Origin: Actinostola sp. cb2023
Lineage: Eukaryota > Cnidaria > Anthozoa > Actiniaria > Actinostolidae
NCBI GenBank assembly: GCA_033675265.1
Contig: JAUJYZ010000718.1
Coordinates: 92,001 to 156,000, forward strand
Direction of reading: 5' to 3'
Length of the DNA stretch: 64,000 bases
Part shown: piece by piece, positions 22,101 through 32,075 of the stretch
Numbering within the stretch: position 1 is the stretch's first letter
Layout: every line of letters starts with the position of its first letter
Notes under the pieces: model-generated
Seen by the model: the letters and a program-made list of their open reading frames with translations, nothing else
Databases searched by the model: none
Told to the model about the DNA's origin: nothing
Made by a program: the position numbers and the translations under genes

Positions 22101-25100
22101 TAAGCATGCATAGGCCCTGTTTACAAGGAGGGAGGGTAACCCTAGCGGTAGGGTTACCCTAGTACTAGGGTTATCCTAGCTCTCGTACGTTTCTTATATT
22201 TTTCGCGTACGTGTTTACAAGGCTGACGGGTTACCGCTACCGCTAGGGTTATGTTTTTCCCTTGTAAACGGTTTTGCCGAGATAACTCGCCTACCCGGGA
22301 CAACTGTTTACTAGTTTCCAGGCCTTTTCAATCGATGAGCACCGTGTGGCGACTGATCGAGACAGTGGCGAGAAGCGGTTTAGAACAGCGAAAAGTAGGG
22401 CCAGTGACAGCGAAAAACAAAAGGAAAAGTAGCACGAAAAGATAAAAAGACGTGGAGCGACAATTTTCTTAAGACATTTTGGGTATTGTACAAGAATATA
22501 AGTCGTCGTGCGACTTTAAAGACTTTTGTCACCGGTCCGCCATTTTGTTTCTTGTGACGAAGCCTTGCGCGAAAGCAATTGAATTGACTCGAGGGGAAGG
22601 GTAACCCTAGTCGAAGAAATTTCGCTTGTAAACCCGGGCTATCTTTGACCATAGTACTAGGGTAACCCTACTGCTAGGGCTCCCTCCTTGTAAACAGGGC
22701 CATAGACTAAAGTTCTTTTGTGGCCGGGTTATTTCTATTTAGCGATGTTTACATTCCATCCTTGAATTGTCTCATGTTTGACTGCATGATTTTGATTCAT
22801 TGAAATTACTCGCAGACCGGGGTAGCCGGCTTCCTTCCTGGGCGAGTAGAAAAAAAACTCTGCTCGCAGGGTATTAACCTGTGGCTTGATTGTTGTCGTT
22901 TCTCAAAACATTTGCAATAAAAACCGAGGAGCCGGTCGTAGTTGGGACTCAGTTGACTGAGTCGGTTTTGGTTGGCATAGATTTGTGTTTTTGTACTTCT
23001 AGTCTTGTGCTTTGTTGTCCCGATCGTGTTTTCGTAAAATCAATATTCAAATGAATTCAGTAAAGATGTGGAATTCTGAGTCGTCGTTCATTTTTCCTTT
23101 TCACGTAAGAAAAGGCTAAATTATCGTAGTTCTCTTCGGTATTTTTCTCAGTAAAACGATACGGGCGAAATGAAAGTTGTTTTGAATCTCCCGGTCCGTA
23201 CAAAAAATGGAAGTTGGAACGGTCCAACTGACTTGCAAAATACGCCTTGCGACAGGAAATTATCAAGCCATAGAATAAATAATTTTAAACAGTTCAAAGA
23301 ATCGTTTAATGTCTTGTCAATACCTCTCTCTCGACAGCTTTGAACTTAAATCGTTGATATTTTTCTGTAAAGAGTAATTTCAAATGATACAGATTCAAAG
23401 GGGATATCTGATATTGTGTATCTGGGCAATTCATTTGGGCTCCCTGTGGAATGGAAAAGAGCAAGAACTGAGAAAGAGAAAACTCGACCCAATTCCCGCT
23501 CTTTTTCTCTACCACAGGCAACCCAAGGTTACATCTCACCTCGTATTAATCTATTGTCTTGTCTAAGATTTTCAATCTCACTTTCCAAGGTTTCTCGAAT
23601 GTCATTCTCTCGCTGCTTACGAGCGTCGTCGAGGTTCTCACAGCGAAGTTCGTTCAGTTCGCTCATCAGTTTTCGGTTTTCAGACTCAAAATGGCGAACT
23701 TGACTTTGAAGAATTTCATTTCTTGATCGAAGCTCTGCGATCTCGTCCTTCAATTTTTAAAAACAAAAACGCTGAAGTCTGGTGTTCAATAGCGAGGCAT
23801 CATAAGTGCAAGAGAATTATAACTTGTGGCATGCAAAATAAATGGAAACCTTTTAGCGCTTGTGGTTGCGTTATCGCTTGTGCTTACGTTTTTGCTTGTG
23901 CTTACGTTTTCGCTTGTGCTTACGTTTTCGCTTGTGCTTGCGTTTTCGCTTGTGCTTACGTTTTCGCTCGTGCTTGCGTTTACGCTGGTGCTTACGTTTT
24001 CGCTTGTGCTTGCGTCAGGTCCGTTTTCACAGTGACATAAGGCCTCTTCTACTTGCGTTTATACTCGCTTCTCTAGTGAAAACTCTCAGATACCCAGAGG
24101 CTACCGAGGGGGATTGGGGACGAGAGTATAGGAGAGAGCGAAAAAAACTGTTCTTCCGTACTATAGCTAAATAGGGTCTTGTTGAATCTGGTTTGAGTTG
24201 TTATCCACGCATGACTACACAATGATACCCTTACCGTTCTAACTCGGTGGTCGTTTTGACAATACTGTTCCAACTGCGATCTGAGATCACTATTTTCCTG
24301 CGATAATATTGTGACCATCAGCGTCGCTCTCGTCGCCACTTCGTCTGCATCACCTTTAAAGCCAACAATTATAGTGAACACTATTAGAGTTTAGAACCCT
24401 TAGCAGGCTACCGTTATCTATTCAGCAATCTTATCGCTCGCCACGCATTAATTAAGACTGGAAACGAGTGGGAAATAGCCCTCGACCAAATATGGCATAT
24501 TTTCACCAAATAAGGAATTGACCGGAAGCTGAACACGAACGACACATTTCAAAATGGCACAGGCAACCCAACAGAGAAAGACAGACATTTGCAGAATACG
24601 AATCAACTTTACAGTAATTACTCGGGCCCAGGCCTAAGGCCGGGCCGAGTCTATAATTACAGTTGTTTTTTTTTGTTGTTGTTCATCGGAGTCATGAATC
24701 TGCAATCGAGTGGGACTGGGAACGAGACCACGAGACTTATCAACACGCATCTCAACACGACGACCTCTTTCTTCGCAAACCCACAAGAAAGATTACAAAG
24801 CACAAACCAATCAGGGGAAGCACCTGAGGTCAAGGGGCAAAAATCTAAATATATTCTCGTCTATATTTAGATTGAAACAAGACGCTCTAGTAGCGTGAAG
24901 TCGGGCTATTAACGTTTTTACTGATATACTGTAAAGTTCCGAAAGTTAGACTCCTCCGCAGGCTAGTCTATAGCTCGGAATACTGAATATTGGTCCACAG
25001 GCCGGCCATACCAAACGTTATGACAATGACAATGACAGTTGCGTCACGAGGGAGACTGTTTGTCGGTGAGTCATAGATAAACATCTCCAATCAGACGTAT

Positions 25101-27956
25101 TTGGTACGTCTTGAGGTTGCATCGGGTCAGATGGTTCTGATAACTTCCATCGTTTGTTTTTGTTTAAGATATTTAAGCTTTCAAAGGCTTCAATAGCACT
25201 ATACACGTACTGAAGTAATTCTATGCTCAAACGGGTCAAATAGTTCGCTCTTGTTTATGTTGGTGCCCATGCGTCTCTCATTATGAACTTCATTTCAGAA
25301 CGCAATTGCACCAGGGCACGAGTGAACGCTCAATGAGCGTCTTGTTAAGAAGACGTATAGATCACTGTATCCTAAAGTCACGTACGTAAACCACTATACT
25401 GACCTTGTTCGCTTTTTAAACCTCTCTGTTCTAATGCTGTCTACCTGCTTTAATTTAGTTATGAGAACGATTAGTTCGTAGATATATCCAAGTGGTACTG
25501 ATGTAGGTTCGCAAAGGATTATGGTAAAATATACATCCGCCATCTTTTTCTTTACAGTGGATTGACCCCACTATAATACCTTGTTCGCTTTTAAACCTCT
25601 CTGTTCTAATGCGGGTGTTGCTACGTAGCATGCACACGCAGCTGATGTAATATATCCATAAAAATATAATGAATAACACATAAAACAATAGATAGAACGA
25701 CAATAGAATACAATAGATTCTATGAATATATTACATCAGCTGAGTGCTACTTAGTTTTTCCCGTACCTGCTTTAGTTATGGGAACGATTAGTTTGTAGAT
25801 CTAAGTGGTACTTATCATCTGGGTTCGCAAAGGATTATGGTAAATTATACATCCGCCATCTTGTTCTGTACATTGGATTGAACCCATTCAGTTCTGAAAC
25901 AACCGATTCCAATTAGAAATACTAACTTGAATGCCGAGTATCTATCGAACTTTCCTCTTGGTTGAATCTGTTGTAGTTCTTAGAGTCAGTTTGTTGTGCC
26001 CATCCCTTCTCGGCCACATTTTCGTCCCGTTCAAAAACTTCATCAGACAGACTGTCGTCGATATATTCACAAGTAATGTTAATCGAGGGAACGTTAGCTA
26101 ACGATGAATTATCTGCTGTATTTTGTTTATATTCAAGCGCTTGGTTGACCAGCTCCAATTCCTGTAGGCATAATGTTCTGCTTTGGTTTAGAAGAAGCTG
26201 TCTTTCTTTGCTGAGTGTAATGTTTAAGTCGTCTGCAGTAAAGCACAAAACAAAGTACAATCAATATTTTAAGCACGAACTCGGTTGCGAGCTGATAGTC
26301 ATGGCGGCATCTTGAACGGTAAGCAAGCCTCAATTTCAAGAAATGCTTGTTGGGCATGCGCAATGCTCAGGTAGTGCGTACGAGGGGGAGCAGGCAATCA
26401 TAATTGGCAAGTTGAATGTTTTGTTGCACCACTACTACCAACCGGCACCATCAATAGCTCAAACAAGCATGCAAAACAGCAATACGTCATAATGCGTCAT
26501 TACCTAGTAATACGTCATCCATCTGTAAAATGATAGGACCAGACACAAGATGACCTGCAAAAGACAAGCAATGTTGTTTGATCCATGGACCTAACGATTT
26601 TGCGAATCTCAATTAAATTTAGTGAATTTAGAAATGTCATCTTTGGTGAGCAATTTAATTGAATTTAGCGAATTTTTTAAAAGTTTTACTTGAGAATAAG
26701 ACAAATTTAGCAAACATTTAACAAATTTTTGATATGCAACAATTGTCGCACAAAGCTAGCTCAAGGTACAACACTACTTGAGATGTTCGGCGAACCAGAC
26801 ATAATGAAGATTCCGACAAATTTAATAGTTTTAGATTCAAATATAATTGCAATCGTATCTTTCGGCCAGAGTCGAGAAAAATAGTAGTAAACAAATATTG
26901 AATGGTATATATATTAAAGTACATACAATGATTCGATGACAGTCAGTTGAATGTGTTGTATGCTCAAAAATAAAATAAGTATACTAAAATACAAGCTAGT
27001 CATGGTCAGGGGCCCGTTTCTCGAAAGCCCCGAAAGCTTAAACTGACCGTGTTCAGCGAATCGCAGAGATCCTGCTATCTTTGCCAAAGATCTGCGATTC
27101 GCTGAACATGGTTTTGGGTGATCGCAGCGATCATATGGAAACCAGGTTTATCGGGCCCGAAAAGGGTTTCTTTAAAAATCTATATAGTCAAAAGAAAGTA
27201 TAGTTAGTTTACAGATATGAATATTTGCATGAAGGGAAAGTTTGTTCATAATATTAAAAACATGTCAAAAGAACAGCTTTGTAGAGTAAGTGTCTCCGAT
27301 TTCTAGGATGTCTTTTCGGGCCCGAAAAGTTTACGGGGCTTTCGAGAAACGGGCTCCATTCAGAGCACTTGCGGTACTTGGCTTTCTCATAAATTTATCG
27401 TTTGACGTGTTTATAAAAAGTCGACATGGAATCCAACGTAAGAGGTATTAAAAGCTAATCTTTTAATCCGCTTTAAATCTGTCAGTTGATTTGATTTAAG
27501 AATTGATTTTGCTTCTCGTGTGAGATGTATTTGAACTCGGACGACCGTTAGTATTAATAAGCTAAAATACTTTAAAAGAAATTATAGAACGATATCTGAT
27601 AAAGAAATTAAAATATAACTTCATTGACTAAATCTTCAAACCACTGAAGCTTTTAGAGTACTATAAGTTCGTGAATACTTTGAATAATCAACTGAAAACT
27701 TTTGGCACCGAGTTGTGTTATATCAAAAACGTTTGTAAACTTTTCAAAATTACAGAGGAAAATAAGATTCAACTGAAATTCAGTCTGATGCCGTAGTCAG
27801 TTTCTGTAGTACGAAATACAATCGTGCTGTACTGTACTCACTTTGGAATCTTTTGCAGTATTGATCAAGTTTTAGTTCTTTCAGCCAGTCGACAACGTCT
27901 TCTATCGCCCATTCCATCACCGAATCTGGCCTCCTTCTGATAAAAATAGTCGCCAT
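19190..27956 (-). CDS. SAM-domain and coiled-coil protein, at least nine exons, 3' end unresolved
   Basis: Not recognised as a named gene. Phase-matched exons (minus): 27956-27842, 26554-26504, 26232-25927, 25220 to about 25060, 24353-24235, 23747-23540, 20936-20867, 20226-20060, 19702-19619, perhaps a last one from 19190. The N-terminus (MATIFIRRRPDSVMEW, then EDVVDWLKELKLDQY) with the next two exons (VSGPIILQMDDVLL, ITLSKERQLLLNQ) looks like a SAM protein-interaction domain, about residues 12-70. Exons 5-7 are heptad-like coiled coil (ENSDLRSQLEQY, EILQSQVRHFESENRKLMSE, ENNLNLIEKVYK). Exon 4's donor and the stop are uncertain: splicing exon 9 to the 19190 acceptor makes a stop at the junction. 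It may be a scaffold; that is inference. No transmembrane segment is visible. Confidence 0.6.
19885..19950. repeat. Poly-C tracts
   Basis: Two runs of C (about 19 and 17 bases) broken by CTCTTCCTCCT, then A8. Homopolymer lengths are probably imprecise. Lies between exons 8 and 9 of the SAM-domain gene. Confidence 0.9.
20748..20851. repeat. Short foldback element in SAM-gene intron 7
   Basis: Ends ACTAGGATAAAGCAGATTTC and its imperfect complement finishing at 20851, only 15 bases from the proposed donor of the preceding exon (20867). About 104 bases long; the CATACGA core resembles the 21095-21260 element. Confidence 0.6.
21095..21260. mobile_element. MITE in SAM-gene intron 6
   Basis: TIR ATAGAGAGGTGTTTTTGTAT with GAGTGGGA at the left, imperfect complement at the right (CCCACTCATACGAAAACTAC). 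A further fragment of the same end (CCCACTCATACGAAAATGAC) lies at about 45168-45187. Confidence 0.7.
22113..22701. mobile_element. 589-bp TIR element in SAM-gene intron 6
   Basis: Terminal inverted repeats begin GGCCCTGTTTACAAGGAGGG and are perfect for over 20 bases. Repeated AGGGTAACCCTA-type motifs (GGTAGGGTTACCC) lie just inside both ends. ATA flanks each side, a possible 3-base target duplication. No intact transposase. Confidence 0.82.
23437..23525. repeat. Short inverted repeat beside SAM-gene exon 6
   Basis: GGGCTCCCTGTGG near 23437 is mirrored by CCACAGGCAACCC near 23512; the interior AAGAGCAAGAACTGAGAAAG also pairs with the right arm. It starts about 15 bases downstream (minus strand) of exon 6. 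The ends resemble the hAT-like ACAGGTAGCCC terminus. Confidence 0.5.
23857..24018. repeat. 18-bp tandem repeat, about nine copies
   Basis: Imperfect units of the type CGCTTGTGCTTACGTTTT. All three plus frames stay open because the unit length is a multiple of three, which creates spurious repeat-peptide frames. It lies in the intron between SAM-gene exons 5 and 6 and may be the subterminal array of a transposon end (GTGAAAACGGACC on the minus strand at about 24018-24035). Confidence 0.85.
24617..24662. repeat. Short palindrome
   Basis: TAATTACTCGGGCCCAGGCC and its near complement form a compact hairpin. A relative with ATTACTCGTGCCCAGGCC is at 30456-30490. Both look like short dispersed foldbacks. 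Confidence 0.5.
25403..25890. repeat. Two-copy tandem duplication, second copy split by a foldback
   Basis: Copy 1 (25403-25578) and copy 2 (25579-25890) share CCTTGTTCGC...GTTCTAATGC and then TACCTGCTTTA...CATCCGCCATCTT. In copy 2 a palindromic segment at about 25614-25763 (CAGCTGATGTAATATAT and its complement) separates the two parts. Copy 1 therefore shows the uninterrupted site. Lies in the intron between SAM-gene exons 3 and 4. Confidence 0.75.
27009..27357. mobile_element. MITE in SAM-gene intron 1
   Basis: TIR GGGCCCGTTTCTCGAAAGCC at the left and its complement ending near 27357. An inner hairpin (TTCAGCGAATCGCAGA / TCTGCGATTCGCTGAA, about 27052-27110) is nested. Non-coding. Confidence 0.82.
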
Positions 27957-28382
27957 TTTGTTCTTCTCAATCAGTCAAAAGCAAAGAACTGAAGAGAGTG
28001 ATTGCCTGGTTGTTAATACATGGCTGTATTCACTCCACTGAATGCTAATGACAAAGTTCAGCTTCTGTCAGTCTGTTTTGACAGCGACAATTATTAATAA
28101 ATAGCGCTTGGTTCAAATGGGATGTATTGTCCGTTAATAGGCCTTTGTTCGTTGGTTAGTGTTGATCGTCAACTGGGTGCAAATTAGGAGAGAATTAGCA
28201 CGGCATTATAGCACGACAACAAGACTTCATTTTATTCTGTTCTGATTCATAGTACTATCGTTGCTCTATAGCTTAGCCCAGTAAACGAGCTCATTCCGTG
28301 CAACACTGAATTTAGTGCAAAGATAAATACACATTATAACTTGTATTCTTTGTATGGTAGCTTTGGTAGGACTTTTATAACC

Positions 28383-28450
28383 AAGTTACTAGTCATCTCA
28401 CTTTACTTGATAATGATGACAGGATGTCATCGAAACGTAGTAACTTAATA
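28383..28450 (+). ncRNA. Hammerhead-ribozyme-like motif, degenerate
   Basis: The plus strand reads AAGTTACTAGTC, then about 20 bases, then ATGATGACAGGATGTCATCG and GAAACGTAGTAACTT. The AAGTTACTA and TAGTAACTT strands pair perfectly with a GUC before a possible cleavage site and a GAAAC after, as in hammerhead stem III with one bulged G. The expected CUGAUGA reads AUGAUGA and the stem II segment does not fold normally. It resembles the ends of Penelope-like elements; activity is doubtful. Confidence 0.25.
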
Positions 28451-28539
28451 TCACTAGTTTTTCTCCTTAACTCTATTTCTAAAGTTACCCTTATAAGAAG
28501 TTACTATACCTTCTTAAAGTCAGTGAAAAACGAACTTTT

Positions 28540-28797
28540 CTGATATATTCTCATTCTCTAAAAGGTTGTCCAGATGAAAAGACTACAATACTACAATAAA
28601 TTCACGTGATTCATTACGTTTTCAATTTCTGCGCGCGCAACTGCGAGTTCATACCAGCGCCATTACATTCAGTTCTCACAATGCCGTGTACTTTTGAATC
28701 TCAAATTGAAATAATTGAAAACATAATGAATCACGTGACGTTATTGTAGTATTGTAGTCTTTTCATCTGGATAACCTTTTAGAGAATGACTGTATAT
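28540..28797. mobile_element. Foldback MITE upstream of the SAM-domain gene
   Basis: Arms TCTCTAAAAGGTTGTCCAGA and complement (CTGGATAACCTTTTAGAGA) with an inner CTACAATACTACAATAAATT pair flank GC-rich loop sequence. Related in its core to the 12019-12404 element. Confidence 0.75.
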
Positions 28798-29009
28798 ACT
28801 TTGCTTCCCGTTGAAGCGTGTAAATTCCCAAAGATAACTAAAGAGTTCAACTATCAGAACGCTATTTTGGATTTTAGTTTTCATTTTCATTTGGGTCGAT
28901 GTGTTGTCTAGGAGTACATATCAATATGAGAACTGCTATTACAAAATGGGTCTTAATCAACAAGACCCGTTTTGAGAACACAGACTTCACATATATATTA
29001 ATAAATAAC
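28798..29009. other. Spacer with no feature
   Basis: AT-rich sequence between two mobile elements. Nothing coding seen. Confidence 0.5.
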
Positions 29010-29685
29010 TTAAGGTGATTCCCTTGAAAAAGAAGCAAATCCTAGAATTTTCTATAACTTGGCATGGTGATACATTATGGTATGGAGTTTCAAAAAATGC
29101 ACTAAAAAGAGGGGGTCACCGCGCTAATTTTTGCGCTACACTGCTTTGAAATTATGGTATTTTAGGTCTTTCAGTCGAGTCTTGCGTGACATCGGGATCG
29201 GGTAAAATAATTTTCCACAACTTAAAAGACAAACTATTAATAATGAACTAAGGTGTTTGCTATAGCTTTTGTATCTCTAGCCTACCGTCTGATAGTAAGA
29301 AAATGCTCGAATTTTGAATAGTTGTCGAAAAATAGAACAAAAAACACAGATGTTCGAACTACCGAGAGGGTCTAAAAATCGATACTCCGTATGCTTTCAT
29401 TAAATTTTTTTTATGTTTGAAATCCTAACTTTTTTAAATACTTTGCTATTTACTGAAGAACTATAGTGCGATGAAAGTTATTAATTAAAAAACGGGGGTC
29501 ACCGTGCTCGTTTTCGATTTATTTTGAAAAAACTTCAGTTACACTTGAAATATTTAACGATTTCCAATGGTCTCCAATGTGCGCGAGCTCGATGGCGTAA
29601 GTTAGCGCGCGCTCGTCAACTAAAATTTTATTCAGAATCGTGCGCAGTAGAGCATGCGCAATGCAAAACAAGGGAATCACCTTAA
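29010..29685. mobile_element. TTAA-flanked element 1 of an abutting pair
   Basis: TTAA at 29010-29013 and 29682-29685, TIR GGTGATTCCCTT / AAGGGAATCACC. Interior has two GGGGGTCACCG motifs (29110 and 29495). No transposase frame, so non-autonomous. Its right TTAA is also the left TTAA of the next element. Confidence 0.85.
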
Positions 29686-30346
29686 GGACGTTCGCGGGCA
29701 AAAAAACTATCCATGTTTTTTCCCTGAAACTTCGTATGGTGAAATAAGATCATTATAGAAGCTAAATGAGCAAATAAAAAATGGGGGTCACCGACTTCGC
29801 TATGGAGCCAGATTTCTTCAAAATATACCCTTTTTCTGATCGAAAATTACGTGCGTTAAATCCACGGAAAGTCGAGAATGACAGGTATTTTTTTGTAGAA
29901 AAACTAAACGGATTGCTAAAATTTTCCTCAAATGGCTATCTAAGAGTTTATAGAATAAAATTATGTACAAAGATTTGTGAATATATAGAAACAACCTGTA
30001 GTTTTTGGCTCATATTTACAGTCACCACGTAGCCATCGACGACTCTTTCGCGTGAAGGTAGGTTGAAGTTTTCATCTAAATTCGTGTTTTTATCAAAATC
30101 TAACCATGTTTTTTTCTTTAAATTTGGTACATGGGGAGCTTTTATGATTCTTTGTAAAATCACAAAATAAAAAATGGGGGTCACCGGTATCGTTCTCGAG
30201 ATATTAGCCGATGAAAATCGTCTACGTAACATGCGTGACTGGCTGCCATCTTGGACGTGAGGAAAGAGGACTGGACCGAGATGATTCGAACCTTGATTTT
30301 ATGCGCAGAAAAGATGCGCGTGAACAATGCGCGCGAACGTCCTTAA
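29682..30346. mobile_element. TTAA-flanked element 2 of an abutting pair
   Basis: TTAA at 29682-29685 and 30343-30346, TIR GGACGTTCGCG / CGCGAACGTCC. Two GGGGGTCACCG motifs (about 29785 and 30176) as in element 1, and nearly the same length (665 against 676). Related family with different terminal repeats. Confidence 0.85.
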
Positions 30347-30522
30347 CATTGAATATTCATTTTCGTGAGTATAAAAATGTTCTTACAAAAAAAAGTAAAA
30401 TAAAAAGAATTGTTCCGCTCCACTGCTGTAACATTTATACGGGTAATTAAATTATTACTCGTGCCCAGGCCGTAGGCCGCACGAGTTATAAATCCCAACG
30501 CGTATTTTTTTTTGGGGGGGGG

Positions 30523-30710
30523 GCGTCAGTTGCGCAATATGCGGTCACATGGTATCGAGACCAAATACCGGGCCTAGTATCTCCATCACGTGTAAATGTA
30601 TTGGAACCATATTTGGCGTCAGTTGTGCGATATCCGGTCACATGGTATCAAGACCAAATATACCGATACCTATAGTATCTCTATCATGTGTAAATGTATT
30701 GGAACCATTT
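30523..30710. repeat. Two-copy 93-bp tandem repeat
   Basis: GCGTCAGTTGCGCAATATGC at 30523 and GCGTCAGTTGTGCGATATCC at 30616 start two diverged copies; both end with GTAAATGTATTGGAACCAT. Preceded by a T/G homopolymer run (30506-30523). Confidence 0.85.
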
Positions 30711-30911
30711 ATATACAAACATTTCTCTATCTCACAATCGATGTGGGACTTTGTCAAATCCAAAACACTAATTACTCGAACCCAGACCCCAAACATTTGC
30801 CACAGACCGGTTAGTGCCTCAAAAGCAATGGTTGGGCTGCCTGTGGAATCTCCAGCCACGGCCTTCGAAATTTACATACCACAGGTATCCAGCATCCCTT
30901 GCGGTTAGCAC

Positions 30912-31259
30912 ATGGTGCACATGCTCAGTAGTACAAGACGACGGCCATTTTGGATTTTAGACATGGGGAAGAAGACTTCAACGATTCGTGTGGAATTCTA
31001 CGAGCAAAATCTTGCACTTTTTACTCCTCGGAGTGTTAAGTTAAGTGTTGAAGACGAGAAGATCTTCAAATTTGAGATCGCCACCCCTTCCATTCGTGAG
31101 GGAGCTGTCCCAGCAGCAAATAACGAAGAGACCAGCAAATATATGGTCGCCACCCCTTCCATTCGTGAGGGAGCTGTCCCAGCAGCAAATAATGAAGAGG
31201 TGATTTACCTAGGAGAACTGGGTCAATACACGTGGCGGCCATATTTGAATAAAGACTAA
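30912..31259 (+). CDS. Small orphan open frame with an internal duplicated peptide
   Basis: Not recognised. The 115-codon frame could start at 30912 or at the internal MGKKTSTIRVEF. It contains two copies of ATPSIREGAVPAANNEE separated by TSKYMV, from a duplicated segment of about 63 bases at 31079-31199. The duplication keeps frame. AATAAA overlaps the end of the frame (31248-31253), which could be a polyadenylation signal. No homologue comes to mind; it could be a transposon fragment or a chance frame. Confidence 0.25.
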   Translation: MVHMLSSTRRRPFWILDMGKKTSTIRVEFYEQNLALFTPRSVKLSVEDEKIFKFEIATPSIREGAVPAANNEETSKYMVATPSIREGAVPAANNEEVIYLGELGQYTWRPYLNKD

Positions 31260-31885
31260 AGTAAACATGGATTTTTTACAAAAGAAGGTGTTTATATGGC
31301 GTTATTAGTTACAAGAAAGGTATTGAATAATATGTTTGCTATATAATTATGACACATAGCCGATTGCAAATGATATAACGCGATGATATAAAGCACTCGA
31401 TGTAAAAGTTTATTAAGCTGGCTATGCCGTATTTAAAAAAAGACTATAGCTTAAGTATATGGAACTCCCACTTTAAGCTTATCTGTCGTGCAGGTAATAG
31501 CTAGAATATACAAACACCGGCCGCGGCCTTCGAAATCCACACTGCTCCCACAGGGATTCCAATTCAACTAACTTGGGTGATCCAAAGCATTCCCACCAGG
31601 GCACGAGTGAACCCTGCCGACAGGGTCTAGTTTAACATAAAACGATACTAACCAAAATAACTAATATATCGAAGAAATAAGTTACAACACACTTCAACCA
31701 CTACAGAAAAATCCCAGAAAAATCTGAGCCCCAGGTGGGAAACGAACCCACGTTACAGTTGGTACAGTTGTTGCGGACTTAGGATGGTAATTAAAGGTTA
31801 AAGAATGATGGCTTTGGAATAAAGTCGAAATATAAGTCTAATTATTTGTTTGAATTCCATCCTTGCTTGTTCCTTGTGATCTAAA
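31260..31885. other. Gene-free stretch with a tRNA-like T-arm
   Basis: At 31735-31751 the minus strand reads GTGGGTTCGTTTCCCAC, a perfect T-arm-like hairpin with a B-box-like core, as in tRNA-derived SINEs. No A box or full cloverleaf was found, so no tRNA is called. Otherwise AT-rich and featureless. Confidence 0.35.

Positions 31886-32075
<190 letters not shown>

Noticed and set aside
23723..24174. Three overlapping plus-strand repeat-peptide frames
   Set aside because: An 18-bp tandem repeat keeps all three frames open; no start context or homology.
31735..31751. tRNA gene
   Set aside because: Only a T-arm-like hairpin; no D-arm, anticodon arm or acceptor stem could be folded.
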